Part shown: positions 18,348 to 26,693 of the stretch, piece by piece
How positions within the stretch are numbered: position 1 is the first letter of the stretch
How the letters are laid out: each line of letters begins with the position of its first letter
Origin: an uncultured Fibrobacter sp.
GTDB taxonomy: Bacteria; Fibrobacterota; Fibrobacteria; Fibrobacterales; Fibrobacteraceae
Direction: 5' to 3'
DNA: 64,000 nt
Assembly: GCA_934699585.1 (NCBI GenBank)
Contig: CAKUWY010000001.1
Span: forward strand, 1-64,000
Notes under the pieces: generated by a model
Told to the model about the DNA's origin: nothing
Databases searched by the model: none
Seen by the model: the letters and a program-made list of their open reading frames with translations, nothing else
Made by a program: the position numbers and the translations under genes

Positions 18348-19333
18348 AGGCTTTCGGCCTTTTCGGTATCGCCGGCGTTGGAATACACGTGGCCCACGTT
18401 CTCGGCGCCGATGCGGCCTTGGGAACTGCCCGCAAGCCAGGCCTTCATATAACACTCGAAGGCCTCGTCGTAGCGCTTCTGGTTAAAGTAAATCTGTCCC
18501 AAATCCAGGTTCAAATCGCCCTTGCCCTTCTTGTAGCGGAGTCCCTCTTCCAGGGTGAAAATGGCCATCCAGGGGGAATTGTTCTGCACATACATCTGGG
18601 CCAGGTAACGCCTGGCGGAAACGTTTTCCGGGTCCATCAGCAAGCCGTTTTCCATTTCGTTCAGGGAAAGCCTGGTAGAGTCCATGCTGCGGTAGTAATA
18701 GGCCAGCGTAAAGTGGACATCGGCGCCTGCCGTGGCGGTCATCTGGAGGGCGTTTTGCAGGGTCTTGATGGCGTATTCGTAGTCGCCCAACTTCTCGTAA
18801 ACTTCGGCAAGGCCGTACCAAGCGTCCATGCGGTCGGGGTTCAGGGCCAGCGCTCGCTCAAAGTTCTTCTGGGCCAAAGTCCAGTCCCGCCCCTTCAGGT
18901 AGCATTCCGCCAGGGCAAAGTGCACGTGGTCCGATTCCACCCCAAGTTCAATGGCCCGGTTGTAGGACGCGATGGCCTCCCCCACGTCTCCACTCAGGTA
19001 ATAGAGGTCCCCCATGAGCATCCAGGCCTTCTCGAAGGTGGGCAACAGTTCCACGGTGCGCTTGTAAGCCACCAGGGCCACCTGCTTGCGGTCCAGCTGG
19101 ACCATGGCGTTCCCTAAATTGAACCAGGCGAAAGGTTCGTAACGGCCCTCGTCAATGGCGGCACGGTACAGCGGCACCGCCTCCTTGAATTTTCCCTGAT
19201 CGTAGAGTTCGTTGGCCTTGAAAAAATAATCCTCGGCCGCGTGAGAAAAGGCAGACAGCAGAAACGACAATAGCAATGAGGTCGCGAGCAAGCTCGCTTT
19301 GAGCACGCTTCGCTTTGAGGTTTGGGCAATCAT
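18320..19333 (-). CDS. Exported TPR protein at the end of the TonB operon
   Basis: A 337-residue protein with a signal peptide (hydrophobic LLATSLLLSFLLSAFSHA) and about nine tetratricopeptide repeats (EPFAWFNLGNAMVQLDRKQV and similar every 34 residues). In related TtpC-type TonB operons a TPR gene closes the cluster and is thought to assist assembly in the periplasm. The first 20 codons coincide with an intergenic-type repeat (ACCTCAAAGCGAAGC ... GCGACCTCA), which supplies the basic residues of the signal peptide. The nearest alternative in-frame ATGs lie inside the mature protein. Confidence 0.85.
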   Translation of the reverse strand: MIAQTSKRSVLKASLLATSLLLSFLLSAFSHAAEDYFFKANELYDQGKFKEAVPLYRAAIDEGRYEPFAWFNLGNAMVQLDRKQVALVAYKRTVELLPTFEKAWMLMGDLYYLSGDVGEAIASYNRAIELGVESDHVHFALAECYLKGRDWTLAQKNFERALALNPDRMDAWYGLAEVYEKLGDYEYAIKTLQNALQMTATAGADVHFTLAYYYRSMDSTRLSLNEMENGLLMDPENVSARRYLAQMYVQNNSPWMAIFTLEEGLRYKKGKGDLNLDLGQIYFNQKRYDEAFECYMKAWLAGSSQGRIGAENVGHVYSNAGDTEKAESLYKRIREKK

Positions 19334-19409
19334 AATCGCAGCTTCGCTGCCTAACTTTTGCTCAGAGCCTTGCCTAAGCAAGGCGACCTCACACCTCGTA
19401 CCTCGAACC
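19334..19409. repeat. Intergenic palindromic repeat between tonB and the TPR gene
   Basis: Contains CTTTTGCTCAGAGCCTTGC, a short loop and GCAAGGCGACCTCA. Nearly the same string recurs at 20143-20175 in the same operon. The GCCTTGC / GCAAGGC arms form a hairpin. No gene. Confidence 0.7.
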
Positions 19410-20051
19410 TTATTTAACAAAGCGGAACTCCTTCGTGGCCTTTTGCGCCACAGGGTAACCGCCAAGTTTAGCGGGAGAGAATTTCCATTGACGCACGGCC
19501 TTCAGGGCTTCGGTATCGAAGCCGTAACCTGCAGGGTCCTGGCTCATGATGCTTGCCTGGGCCACGTCCCCATAGACGTCGATGACGATATAGACCTTCA
19601 CGTAGCCCGAGAGACCCAATTTTTTCGCTTTTTCCGGGAAGGCGGGCTGCACTTCTTTCAGGGGCTGGGCCTGTTCGTCCACCTCGCCCGCCTCATAGAC
19701 CACGTTTTCCATGGAGCCCGTGCCGACGGCCACGCCGTCTCCTGCGGCACCGCGGGCCAAGGACAAGTCCATCTGGAAATTCTGGCTGCGGGAGACTCCC
19801 ATGTTTGAGGAAATCTTGAAGGGATTGGGGTTCACGATGGTGCGGATGACCTTCTGCTTCACCTCCGGCTTTTTCTCGCTTACCAGGACTTCTACCTCGG
19901 TGACCGTTTCCAGCTGCTTTTCCGTCCGCTTGCCCTTGTCAAAGAAAAGGGCGTTCAGCACCGGCACCGCAAGGAAAAACACCGCGCTCACCACAAAGGA
20001 GAGCACGAAGGCCACCGGAAACCGGAAATATTTCGCGAGAAAGTCGAGCAT
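19410..20051 (-). CDS. TonB-family energy transducer
   Basis: A 213-residue protein with one N-terminal membrane helix (residues 13-37), a short charged linker and a C-terminal TonB domain. The domain contains LGLSGYVKVYIVIDVYGDV and ends in AVRQWKFSPAKLGGYPV. It transmits proton-motive energy from the ExbB/ExbD complex to outer-membrane transporters. The short linker, without a long proline-rich region, resembles TonB2-type proteins. It follows exbD after a repeat-filled gap of 162 bases. Confidence 0.9.
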   Translation of the reverse strand: MLDFLAKYFRFPVAFVLSFVVSAVFFLAVPVLNALFFDKGKRTEKQLETVTEVEVLVSEKKPEVKQKVIRTIVNPNPFKISSNMGVSRSQNFQMDLSLARGAAGDGVAVGTGSMENVVYEAGEVDEQAQPLKEVQPAFPEKAKKLGLSGYVKVYIVIDVYGDVAQASIMSQDPAGYGFDTEALKAVRQWKFSPAKLGGYPVAQKATKEFRFVK

Positions 20052-20213
20052 AGGGGTGTGAGGTATGGGGTCGCTGCGCTTTGAGGTATGAGAAAAAATT
20101 TGGTTCCCTAAGTTTCTAGTATTGCGCCCTTGGCGCCATTCTTTTGCTCAGAGCCTTGCTTGCAAGGCGACCTCATTACTCAAAGCGAGTGAAACGAGCG
20201 TGCTAATAACCTC
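20052..20213. repeat. Repeat-filled gap inside the TonB operon
   Basis: The gap holds GTGTGAGGTATGGGGTCGC, the CTCAGAGCCTTGC...GCAAGGCGACCTCA palindrome and the CTCAAAGCGAG string shared with gaps at 171 and 5105. No coding frame or terminator is convincing, so the operon probably reads through. Confidence 0.65.
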
Positions 20214-20618
20214 TTATTCCTCCTTATTCGCCGAAATGGAAACCTTGCGGACCTTGGCCAGGTTGCATTCGTCCAGAATGTCCACCACCACGCCGTTGGG
20301 AGCGTCCCGGTCGCTCACGATAATCACCGGCCGGTCCGGAGATTCGGCCATCATCTGGCGAAGCACCGTATTGAGGGTGGAAAGGTTCACCTGGGTCTCG
20401 TTGATGTGGATGGTGCCCTGGCGGGTCACGCCGATCAAAATACTTTCCTTGGCCAAATCCTTCGCAGAACTTGCCTTGGGCTTGGTCACGTCCACGCCGG
20501 TCTCACGGGTGAACGTCGACGTCACGATAAAGAAGATGAGCAGGATGAACACCATGTCCAACATGGGGGACACGTCTATCTTTCCGCCTTCCTGCGATCT
20601 TTTACGGATAAAACTCAT
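20214..20618 (-). CDS. exbD: ExbD/TolR biopolymer transport protein
   Basis: A 134-residue inner-membrane protein with a single helix (SPMLDMVFILLIFFIVTSTF) containing the conserved Asp needed for proton use, and a periplasmic C-terminal domain. It works with ExbB to energise TonB. The start overlaps the exbB stop by four bases. Confidence 0.93.
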   Translation of the reverse strand: MSFIRKRSQEGGKIDVSPMLDMVFILLIFFIVTSTFTRETGVDVTKPKASSAKDLAKESILIGVTRQGTIHINETQVNLSTLNTVLRQMMAESPDRPVIIVSDRDAPNGVVVDILDECNLAKVRKVSISANKEE

Positions 20619-21367
20619 TTTTGCACCTCGTTATTTTCACGAGAATCGGGATTATCATTGTCCTGGATCCTATCGGTCGGCCCTTCGGCAAGCTCAGGGA
20701 CCTTCCCTCCAGGATGACTTCCGGGATTTTCAAACACAAGAGATTCGTACTTCAGCGCTTCGCTCCAGGCCTGTTTTTCCACGTCTTCTACGCGGCCCGC
20801 CAAGTAGTTGTAGGCAAGCATCAGGGGGAACGCCACCAGAAGCCCCGCCTGGGTGGTAAGCAGCGCTTCTGAAATGCCGTCGGCCAAGAGCACGGGGTTC
20901 CCGAAGCCAAAAAGCTGGATAGTCTCGAAGGTATGCACCATGCCAGACACCGTTCCCAAGAGGCCAAGCATGGGGGCGATGGCCGCACAGGTAGAAATGG
21001 TCCTCAGGGACTTGGAAAGGTTCACCGAAATGCGGTGGCGGGTCTCTTCCATGGCGTTACGCACCGCCACGGGGCCCTGGTCTCGATACTTCCGCACGTC
21101 GCACGCCAGGGCGTAAAAATAACCGTAGGGGCGGCGGGAAAGTCTCTTGAAGGCCTCTTCCTCACCCTTCTTTTCCAGGTTCTTCCAGAACCCGCCCAGC
21201 ACGCCGTTCACGCTGCCGCCCTTGAGCATAAAGTAGTAGCCGTAACGCTCTATCATCAAAAACCATCCGAACCACCCCAGCACAAAGATGGGCGCAAGCA
21301 CCCACCCTCCCCGAAAGAGGATTCCGAAAGCCGCCTCGATGACGGATATTTCGCTTACGGTTTCCAC
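20615..21367 (-). CDS. exbB: ExbB/MotA/TolQ proton channel protein
   Basis: A 250-residue protein with three membrane helices. The first follows FRGGWVLAPIFVLGWFG; the last two contain STCAAIAPMLGLLGTVSGMV and EALLTTQAGLLVAFPLMLAY. The motifs are those of the ExbB/TolQ family. It forms the stator-like channel with ExbD. It lies 19 bases downstream of the TtpC-like gene. Confidence 0.93.
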   Translation of the reverse strand: METVSEISVIEAAFGILFRGGWVLAPIFVLGWFGWFLMIERYGYYFMLKGGSVNGVLGGFWKNLEKKGEEEAFKRLSRRPYGYFYALACDVRKYRDQGPVAVRNAMEETRHRISVNLSKSLRTISTCAAIAPMLGLLGTVSGMVHTFETIQLFGFGNPVLLADGISEALLTTQAGLLVAFPLMLAYNYLAGRVEDVEKQAWSEALKYESLVFENPGSHPGGKVPELAEGPTDRIQDNDNPDSRENNEVQK

Positions 21368-21386
21368 AGAAACTCCCGACAGTTCC

Positions 21387-22913
21387 TTAGGCGTTTTCCT
21401 GGGACTTTTCCTTGACCCACAGCGCGTTCAGCACCGCAAGGCCAGCGCTTTCCATGCGGCTCCGCAAAGAATCCGCCCTGTTGGTAAGGAAGGTATGGAT
21501 CAGCTGCAGCGGGATAGCCACGATCAGGCCCGCTTCCGTGGTCACGAGGGCGATGGAGATGCCTCCCGCCAGGAGTTTCGGGTCAGAAGTGCCGTGCATG
21601 GTAATCACGTCGAAGAGTTCGATCATGCCCATCACCGTACCCAAGAGGCCAAGCAGCGGGGCGGTTGCGGCAAACACGGAAATCCAGGTGAGGCCGCTCT
21701 CGATTTTCGGGACTTCACGGGCGAACAACTCTTCCAGAGCCTTCTCCCCAGCCCCCCGGCCGGAATAGTCCTTCAGAAGCACCGTCTTCAGCACGCGCCC
21801 CACCTTGCCGTGGGCCCGTTTCACCTGGGCACGGGCGGTTTCCAGGTCGCCCTTCCGGAGCGCCTTGAGGGTGCGACCCGTAGATAGGCCGCCAAAGCCC
21901 GCAATCAACAGCCACAGGAACCGCCACAGCGCTACCAGCAGGCCAAGCCCGAACAGCGTCACGATAGGGTACATCAGAATGCCGCCGTTCCTGAAAAATT
22001 CCATCAGGTCGTCTTTCCAGGTGGTCTCCTGGTGGTTCGCCAGCTCGGAGGAAAGTTCCGTACTCAAGAGCACGTCCACCGGCACGTTGACAAAGGCGGA
22101 ATCCTTGGCATGGGCGAAGGCGGCTTCAATCTCTTTCCGGGTCTCGGGCGTCAGGTTTTCTTGCCAGCTGAAACTGCGCTTCTTTTCGCCTGCCACGGGG
22201 AGCATCAGGGCCGAAGGCTTGATTCCGGTGAGGCCGTCGGCGGCGTCCGCAAGTTCCATGGCGTAGAGACCGCCCATGCGGAGGCGCATGCCCTGGGCTA
22301 CAGACCTGCCAAAAACCAGTTCCCCCTGCTCCATCTGGATTTCGCGGGTAAAGTCCATCTCCGCGCGGGCGGCGTCGAACAGTCCCTTGGCAATGCGGAC
22401 CGGGTCGTCCTTGTACAGGCCCATTTCCTTCTTCACCTTGTTCTGGACTTCTACACGCTCGGCAAGCTTGAAGGGGATTCCCTGTTCCTGGAACTTGGCG
22501 AGGGCCTCCAAACGCTCGGGGCCCGCCGCAAGAGACAAAAATTCCGCACGGGCCTTTTCGGCCTGCAGCTTGACCTGCGCCAGGTCTTCCCGGGCCACGC
22601 GCACGTCTTCGAAGAGGCGGGCCCGCTCCGACATTAGGGCGTCCACCTTCTCCTTGCTTTCGTTATACTTCTCGTTGAAAAGTTCCCGTTCCTGGTTGGC
22701 GGTCTCACGGTCCTTCCAGCGGGCGGCAACGGCCATGTCACGCTTTTTGCGGGCCTCTTCCAGGTCGGCCTTGGCGCTGTTCAGTTCCGCACGCTTCTTG
22801 ACGGCGTCGATATCTGCAGGAGCCTGCTGTGCAAAAGAGGCGGGTGCAGTCAAGGCAACAGCAACAACTAGCGCCCACATTACACACTTCACATTCCACA
22901 TTCCACACTTCAT
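21387..22913 (-). CDS. TtpC-like protein: long periplasmic N-domain fused to ExbB/TolQ domain
   Basis: A 508-residue protein: signal peptide ending near PASFAQ, a coiled-coil region (about residues 28-160), a further periplasmic part, then from about 310 an ExbB-type membrane domain (FAATAPLLGLLGTVMGMIEL and ALVTTEAGLIVAIPL). This is the layout of TtpC in Vibrio TonB2 systems, a fourth component coupling TonB to the proton channel. The start overlaps the DUF3450 stop by one base (TGATG). The first 12 codons consist of ATGTGGAATGTGAAGTGTG-like repeats similar to intergenic strings in this genome. Confidence 0.9.
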   Translation of the reverse strand: MKCGMWNVKCVMWALVVAVALTAPASFAQQAPADIDAVKKRAELNSAKADLEEARKKRDMAVAARWKDRETANQERELFNEKYNESKEKVDALMSERARLFEDVRVAREDLAQVKLQAEKARAEFLSLAAGPERLEALAKFQEQGIPFKLAERVEVQNKVKKEMGLYKDDPVRIAKGLFDAARAEMDFTREIQMEQGELVFGRSVAQGMRLRMGGLYAMELADAADGLTGIKPSALMLPVAGEKKRSFSWQENLTPETRKEIEAAFAHAKDSAFVNVPVDVLLSTELSSELANHQETTWKDDLMEFFRNGGILMYPIVTLFGLGLLVALWRFLWLLIAGFGGLSTGRTLKALRKGDLETARAQVKRAHGKVGRVLKTVLLKDYSGRGAGEKALEELFAREVPKIESGLTWISVFAATAPLLGLLGTVMGMIELFDVITMHGTSDPKLLAGGISIALVTTEAGLIVAIPLQLIHTFLTNRADSLRSRMESAGLAVLNALWVKEKSQENA

Positions 22914-23707
22914 CACAGCCCCTCCTTCGGAACGACCACGGGAATGGTCACCAGCCTCGGGGCGGTCTTGCCTTCGGCCACCTTCATCACGTCCTTCAGG
23001 GCGGTTCGCATGGCGAGGTTGTCGGAGACGTTGTTCCAGCGGTAGGTGCCGTCGGCCCCGCGGGAGAGCCACAGCACGTCGTTACCGTCGTTGCTCACAA
23101 AGATGCTCTCCACCGCGCCGTAGCGGAGGTAGGTGCCGGGCACGCTGCGGGCGTCCACCTGCAAAAATCCCTTGTAAACCTCGGTGGTGTAGCCCAGGCG
23201 GATACGGTCATAAAAGACTTCCAGGGTGCGGTTCAGGGCGTCGTCCGCCTCGATGAGGCCCTTGTGGAGCTGGCCCGCGATTTCCTGGACGCTCTTGACG
23301 GCTTCTTCGTTGCGGTAGGGGAAGTCGGATTCAAAGACGGGGGCCAGGGAGTCGATAACTTTTGCGAGGGTCTCGCCGTACTTGGCCTTGCGGCCCTCGA
23401 ACCAACGGACAGTGCCTGCGGTTTTCTGGCGGGCCTCGGCAAGGTGGGACAGTTCCGCCTTCAAGGAGTCGATTTCCGCCTTCAGGGTCTTGTTCTGGGC
23501 GGCCAGGGCCTGGACTTTTTTGCGGCCCACCTCCACGAATTCGGCGTGGCGTTTTTTCTCGGTGTCATGGAGCGACTTTTCGCGGGCGGTTTCCGCCTCC
23601 ACCGCCTTGATCTGGCGACGGACGGACTCCACTGTTTCCTGGGCAAAAGCCGCAGGAGCGAGCAAGGCCGCACAGAGGAACAGCTTTACAAAAGGATGAA
23701 AATTCAT
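22913..23707 (-). CDS. Periplasmic DUF3450 coiled-coil protein
   Basis: A 264-residue exported protein with a signal peptide (MNFHPFVKLFLCAALLAPAAFA), a long coiled coil (residues 25-105) and a C-terminal domain with LVTIPVVVPK. DUF3450 proteins head TtpC-type TonB operons in several Gram-negative groups and are thought to work with TtpC in the periplasm. ATG 23707 is preferred to an upstream TTG at 23722. First gene of a six-gene operon running down to 18320. Confidence 0.87.
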   Translation of the reverse strand: MNFHPFVKLFLCAALLAPAAFAQETVESVRRQIKAVEAETAREKSLHDTEKKRHAEFVEVGRKKVQALAAQNKTLKAEIDSLKAELSHLAEARQKTAGTVRWFEGRKAKYGETLAKVIDSLAPVFESDFPYRNEEAVKSVQEIAGQLHKGLIEADDALNRTLEVFYDRIRLGYTTEVYKGFLQVDARSVPGTYLRYGAVESIFVSNDGNDVLWLSRGADGTYRWNNVSDNLAMRTALKDVMKVAEGKTAPRLVTIPVVVPKEGL

Positions 23708-23756
23708 AGGCGAAAAATACAAAAAAGGACCTTAAAAAGGCAAAAAATCTTATCTT

Positions 23757-24371
23757 TTGAAGGTGAACAAGGCATCTTTTACCCTTATTTTAGTCCTATT
23801 CCTGCTTGGCGGTCAAGCCTTCGCCCAGGGGGACTCCATTTTTGCGGATTTCTGCTTTTACAACAGTTCCGAACTCAATCCCGGCGAAAGCGGCATTTCT
23901 CTCCACGCCTACAAGAAATACAACTCCTTCAAGGTCGACATCTCCGCCGCGGGCAGCGGTTACGGCACCTATTTCACCATTTCCATTCCCGCCATAGAAA
24001 AAAAAGTCACACTCTTGCAAGGCCTTGAATACATGAGTGGCGGCGGCTCCCTATGTACAAAGCACGTGACCTCCCTCAAAGAAGATGGCAAACTGGAGTG
24101 CCGTACAGTTCCGGGGGATTGCGCGGCCACCCCTCGCGAATCCTCTTTTGAAATATTTGAAAGACCCCTAATTTCTTTTAACGCAGAAGATTCCCTAAAA
24201 CTGAAACAGTTCTACGGAAAGACCTTGCCCCTACATTGGGAATACAGTTACAACATGAATCCCCAAAAGCAAAAGATTGTCGGAGACTACATCATCTACA
24301 TCTCCGGAGCCTGTACAAAGGAACAACTAGAAGCCATCAAGAAATCCTTGAAAGCCGGCGAAGAGAATTGA
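23757..24371 (+). CDS. Secreted hypothetical protein
   Basis: A 204-residue protein with a clear signal peptide ending GGQAFAQ. The mature part has seven cysteines (such as CFYN, CTKH, CRTV, DCAA), suggesting disulfides, and a strand-rich middle. No family is recognised. The start is either TTG 23757 (MKVNKAS) or GTG 23763; neither has a strong ribosome site. Divergent from the TonB operon. Confidence 0.6.
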   Translation: MKVNKASFTLILVLFLLGGQAFAQGDSIFADFCFYNSSELNPGESGISLHAYKKYNSFKVDISAAGSGYGTYFTISIPAIEKKVTLLQGLEYMSGGGSLCTKHVTSLKEDGKLECRTVPGDCAATPRESSFEIFERPLISFNAEDSLKLKQFYGKTLPLHWEYSYNMNPQKQKIVGDYIIYISGACTKEQLEAIKKSLKAGEEN

Positions 24372-24383
24372 TTTTGACCCTTT

Positions 24384-24944
24384 TTACCCGACAATATCCA
24401 TTAAGTCGTAATACATAAGGCGGGTATGGGGGTCATTATCCTCGGCATTCATCCTGCGAAAGCCGTTCTTTTCGTAGAACGGGACCGCATCCAAGTAGGC
24501 GTCCACCGTCAAGAAGCGACAACCGGTCCTGTTCTCGGTGACGAACATCCATTTGATGTAATCCAACATCCCAGAACCAATCTGATTCCCCTTTGCAGTA
24601 ACATCAACACCCAAACGACACAACTTGACCGCAGGGTAACTTTTCAAACGTTTCTCGTTTGGGAAACCGTTCTTTTTGCGGAAGCGATTGAATTCAGCCT
24701 TATCCTTGAAATCGGTTATAGCAACCTTATCATTGGCAAGACTGCAATAGGCGTAAACCTTACTTGCGTCATCAATGCTAACGCAAGCATAAGTAACAGC
24801 AATCAAATACTTTTGAAAAGCAGAGGCCCGATTCAAGATAAAATCATTCAAATCCCTATCCCCGCAGTCAAAATGTTTAACTGCCTTAGCAGGGCGCAAT
24901 CGGACAAAATCCAGACGGGATTTATCTATACGGTTCTGAAGCAC
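24384..24944 (-). CDS. GNAT-family acetyltransferase, toxin-like
   Basis: A 186-residue acetyltransferase of the type found as toxins (TacT/AtaT-like). It has an N-terminal FDCGDRDLNDFIL and a central KLCRLGVDVTAKGNQIGSGM forming the acetyl-CoA loop (Q/RxxGxG/A type). It ends with VPFYEKNGFRRM. Toxins of this class acetylate charged tRNAs. The GTG start at 24944 has a perfect GGAGGTGAT seven bases upstream, inside the preceding small gene, and the two overlap by 19 bases. Confidence 0.75.
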   Translation of the reverse strand: MLQNRIDKSRLDFVRLRPAKAVKHFDCGDRDLNDFILNRASAFQKYLIAVTYACVSIDDASKVYAYCSLANDKVAITDFKDKAEFNRFRKKNGFPNEKRLKSYPAVKLCRLGVDVTAKGNQIGSGMLDYIKWMFVTENRTGCRFLTVDAYLDAVPFYEKNGFRRMNAEDNDPHTRLMYYDLMDIVG

Positions 24945-25144
24945 GGGTCATCACCTCCGTTGGCCGCTTCGCGGGCACGCATCTTTGCCATGCCACGCTC
25001 ATAAGCCTTTTTGAAAAGTTCGTAATTCCGTTGGATGCGGGCACGAACTTCCGGAGGTTCCGGGTGCCGCTCTTCCATACGGGCCAAAAACCGGCGAGCA
25101 TCCTCGCCGAACAAAATAGGGGTCTCTCGAATTTCGCGAGCCAT
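24926..25144 (-). CDS. Small antitoxin-like partner of the GNAT protein
   Basis: A 72-residue charged, helical protein beginning MAREIRETPILFGEDARRF, with GAGG five bases before the ATG. It is not a ribbon-helix-helix DUF1778 antitoxin, the usual partner of TacT. Its position, overlap and size suggest an antitoxin of another type; this is inferred from context only. Confidence 0.6.
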   Translation of the reverse strand: MAREIRETPILFGEDARRFLARMEERHPEPPEVRARIQRNYELFKKAYERGMAKMRAREAANGGDDPCFRTV

Positions 25145-25241
25145 GTTTCCTCTTTTGTTATACCATATAGAAACTGGCCAAAGGCCAGGCGGCAACCAGT
25201 CAAGTCGGTTCCATTGTCTTAAATATACACAATGTCGAAGC

Positions 25242-25270
25242 AAAAAACAAGCCCCCGAACAAGGGCTTGT
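25242..25270 (-). terminator. Terminator downstream of purT
   Basis: An 8-bp perfect stem (ACAAGCCC / GGGCTTGT, 25247-25254 and 25263-25270) is followed on the minus strand by a U-run (A-run 25242-25247). It lies 43 bases past the purT stop. Confidence 0.75.
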
Positions 25271-25313
25271 ATTTTGTCAACAACTGTTGCTAGAACAATA
25301 TGAAGGCGGCCTT

Positions 25314-26498
25314 TTACAGCGTGACCTTTACCTTCTCGCGCATGGCCATGACGCAGGCCTTGGCCTCTTCCACCGTATCACGGCGGGCAAGGAGCACGCC
25401 CATGCGGCGGTGGCCCTTCAGTTCGGGCTTTCCGAACAAACGAAGCGCAGTGTCGGGTTCGGCAAGCACATCTTCCAGGCCGCTGAACTTCACGTGGTCG
25501 GACTCGCCTTCCACCACGATAGCCTTGGAAGCGCTGGGGCCGTGGAAAGCGATGTTCGGGATAGGCAGGCCAAGTATTGCGCGGGCATGCAGGGCAAACT
25601 CCGAAAGGTCCTGGGAAATCATGGTGACCATGCCCGTGTCATGAGGGCGCGGGGACACTTCACTGAACAGCACCTTGTCCTTGCACACGAACAGTTCCAC
25701 GCCAAAGATGCCACGGCCGCCCAGGGCGTCGGTGACCTTCTTAGCAATGTCCTTCGCCTGCTCCAGCAGCTCGGGCTTCATGGGCTGGGGCTGCCAGGAT
25801 TCCTGGTAGTCGCCGCCCACCTGATGGTGCCCCACCGGCAGCAAGAAACTGGTGCCGCCCACATGGCGCACCGTCAAAAGGGTAATCTCGTAGTCGAAAG
25901 GCACAAAGCCTTCCACAATCACGCGGCTCGCCGCGCCCGTGCGGCCACCCGTCTGGGAAATCTCCCAAGCCTTGTCCACGTCGGCCTCGGTCTTCACCGT
26001 GCTCTGGCCGTGGCCCGAAGAACTCATCACCGGCTTCACCACGCAGGGGATGCCGATCTCGGCGACGGCCTTCTTGAAATCTTCATAACTATCGGCAAAA
26101 CGGTAAGGGCTGGTAGCAAGTCCCAGTTCCTCGGCGGCAAGACGGCGGATACCCTCGCGGTTCATGGTCAGCTTGGTGGCCTTGGCCGTGGGAATCACGT
26201 GGAAACCTTCCTTCTCCAGTTCCACAAGCGTATCGGTAGCAATGGCCTCCACCTCCGGCACGATAAAGTCGGGTTTTTCCTGCTCGATCACGCGACGCAG
26301 TTCGGCACCGTCCAGCATGTTGATGACGTAGGAACGGTGGGCCACCTGCATGCCCGGGGCGTTAGCGTAGCGGTCCACGGCGACCACTTCGACGCCGAGA
26401 CGCATCATCTCGATGATGACTTCCTTGCCCAGCTCGCCTGCACCGCAAAAAAGAACCTTGGTGGCGCTAGAACTAAGAGGTGTACCGATTTCAGCCAT
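25314..26498 (-). CDS. purT: Formate-dependent phosphoribosylglycinamide formyltransferase PurT
   Basis: PurT makes formyl-GAR from GAR, formate and ATP in purine synthesis. The 394-residue protein has the ATP-grasp order: KVLFCGAGELGKEV at the N-terminus, then NREGIRRLAAEELGL, VVKPVMSSSGHGQS, and EVSPRPHDTGMVTM near the metal site. Length equals that of the E. coli enzyme (392). It stands alone with its own terminator. Confidence 0.95.
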   Translation of the reverse strand: MAEIGTPLSSSATKVLFCGAGELGKEVIIEMMRLGVEVVAVDRYANAPGMQVAHRSYVINMLDGAELRRVIEQEKPDFIVPEVEAIATDTLVELEKEGFHVIPTAKATKLTMNREGIRRLAAEELGLATSPYRFADSYEDFKKAVAEIGIPCVVKPVMSSSGHGQSTVKTEADVDKAWEISQTGGRTGAASRVIVEGFVPFDYEITLLTVRHVGGTSFLLPVGHHQVGGDYQESWQPQPMKPELLEQAKDIAKKVTDALGGRGIFGVELFVCKDKVLFSEVSPRPHDTGMVTMISQDLSEFALHARAILGLPIPNIAFHGPSASKAIVVEGESDHVKFSGLEDVLAEPDTALRLFGKPELKGHRRMGVLLARRDTVEEAKACVMAMREKVKVTL

Positions 26499-26540
26499 AA
26501 AAAACTCCTTGGTTTGCGAGAAATATAGGAATTATGACAT

Positions 26541-26690
26541 AAAAGGGGGAAGGTTCCCCCTGTTTTCAACCTCGGCTAGGCGTAACCGAGTCTTCCACCA
26601 CCCCACCACCTAAAGGTGGCCATGTACACTAAGGCCTAAAGGCCAAGTGTCCAAAGGTCGCCTAGGGGCTCCGCCCCTAAGACCCTGTAA
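26541..26690. repeat. Composite palindromic repeat, left boundary of the accessory operon
   Basis: This gap contains four hairpins: GGGGGAAGGTTCCCCC, CTCGGCTAGG...TAACCGAG, a CCTAAAGG-rich section and GCCTAGGGGCTCCGCCCCTAAG (26660-26681). GTCTTCCACCACCCCAC at 26590-26606 plus the last hairpin reappear, reverse-complemented and in the same relative order, at 33531-33568. The two copies thus bracket the six-gene operon as inverted repeats. Confidence 0.7.
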
Positions 26691-26693
26691 GCT

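Noticed and set aside
23757..23763. Choice between TTG 23757 and GTG 23763 as start
   Set aside because: Neither has a clear ribosome site, so no decision between them is claimed; the longer form is listed.
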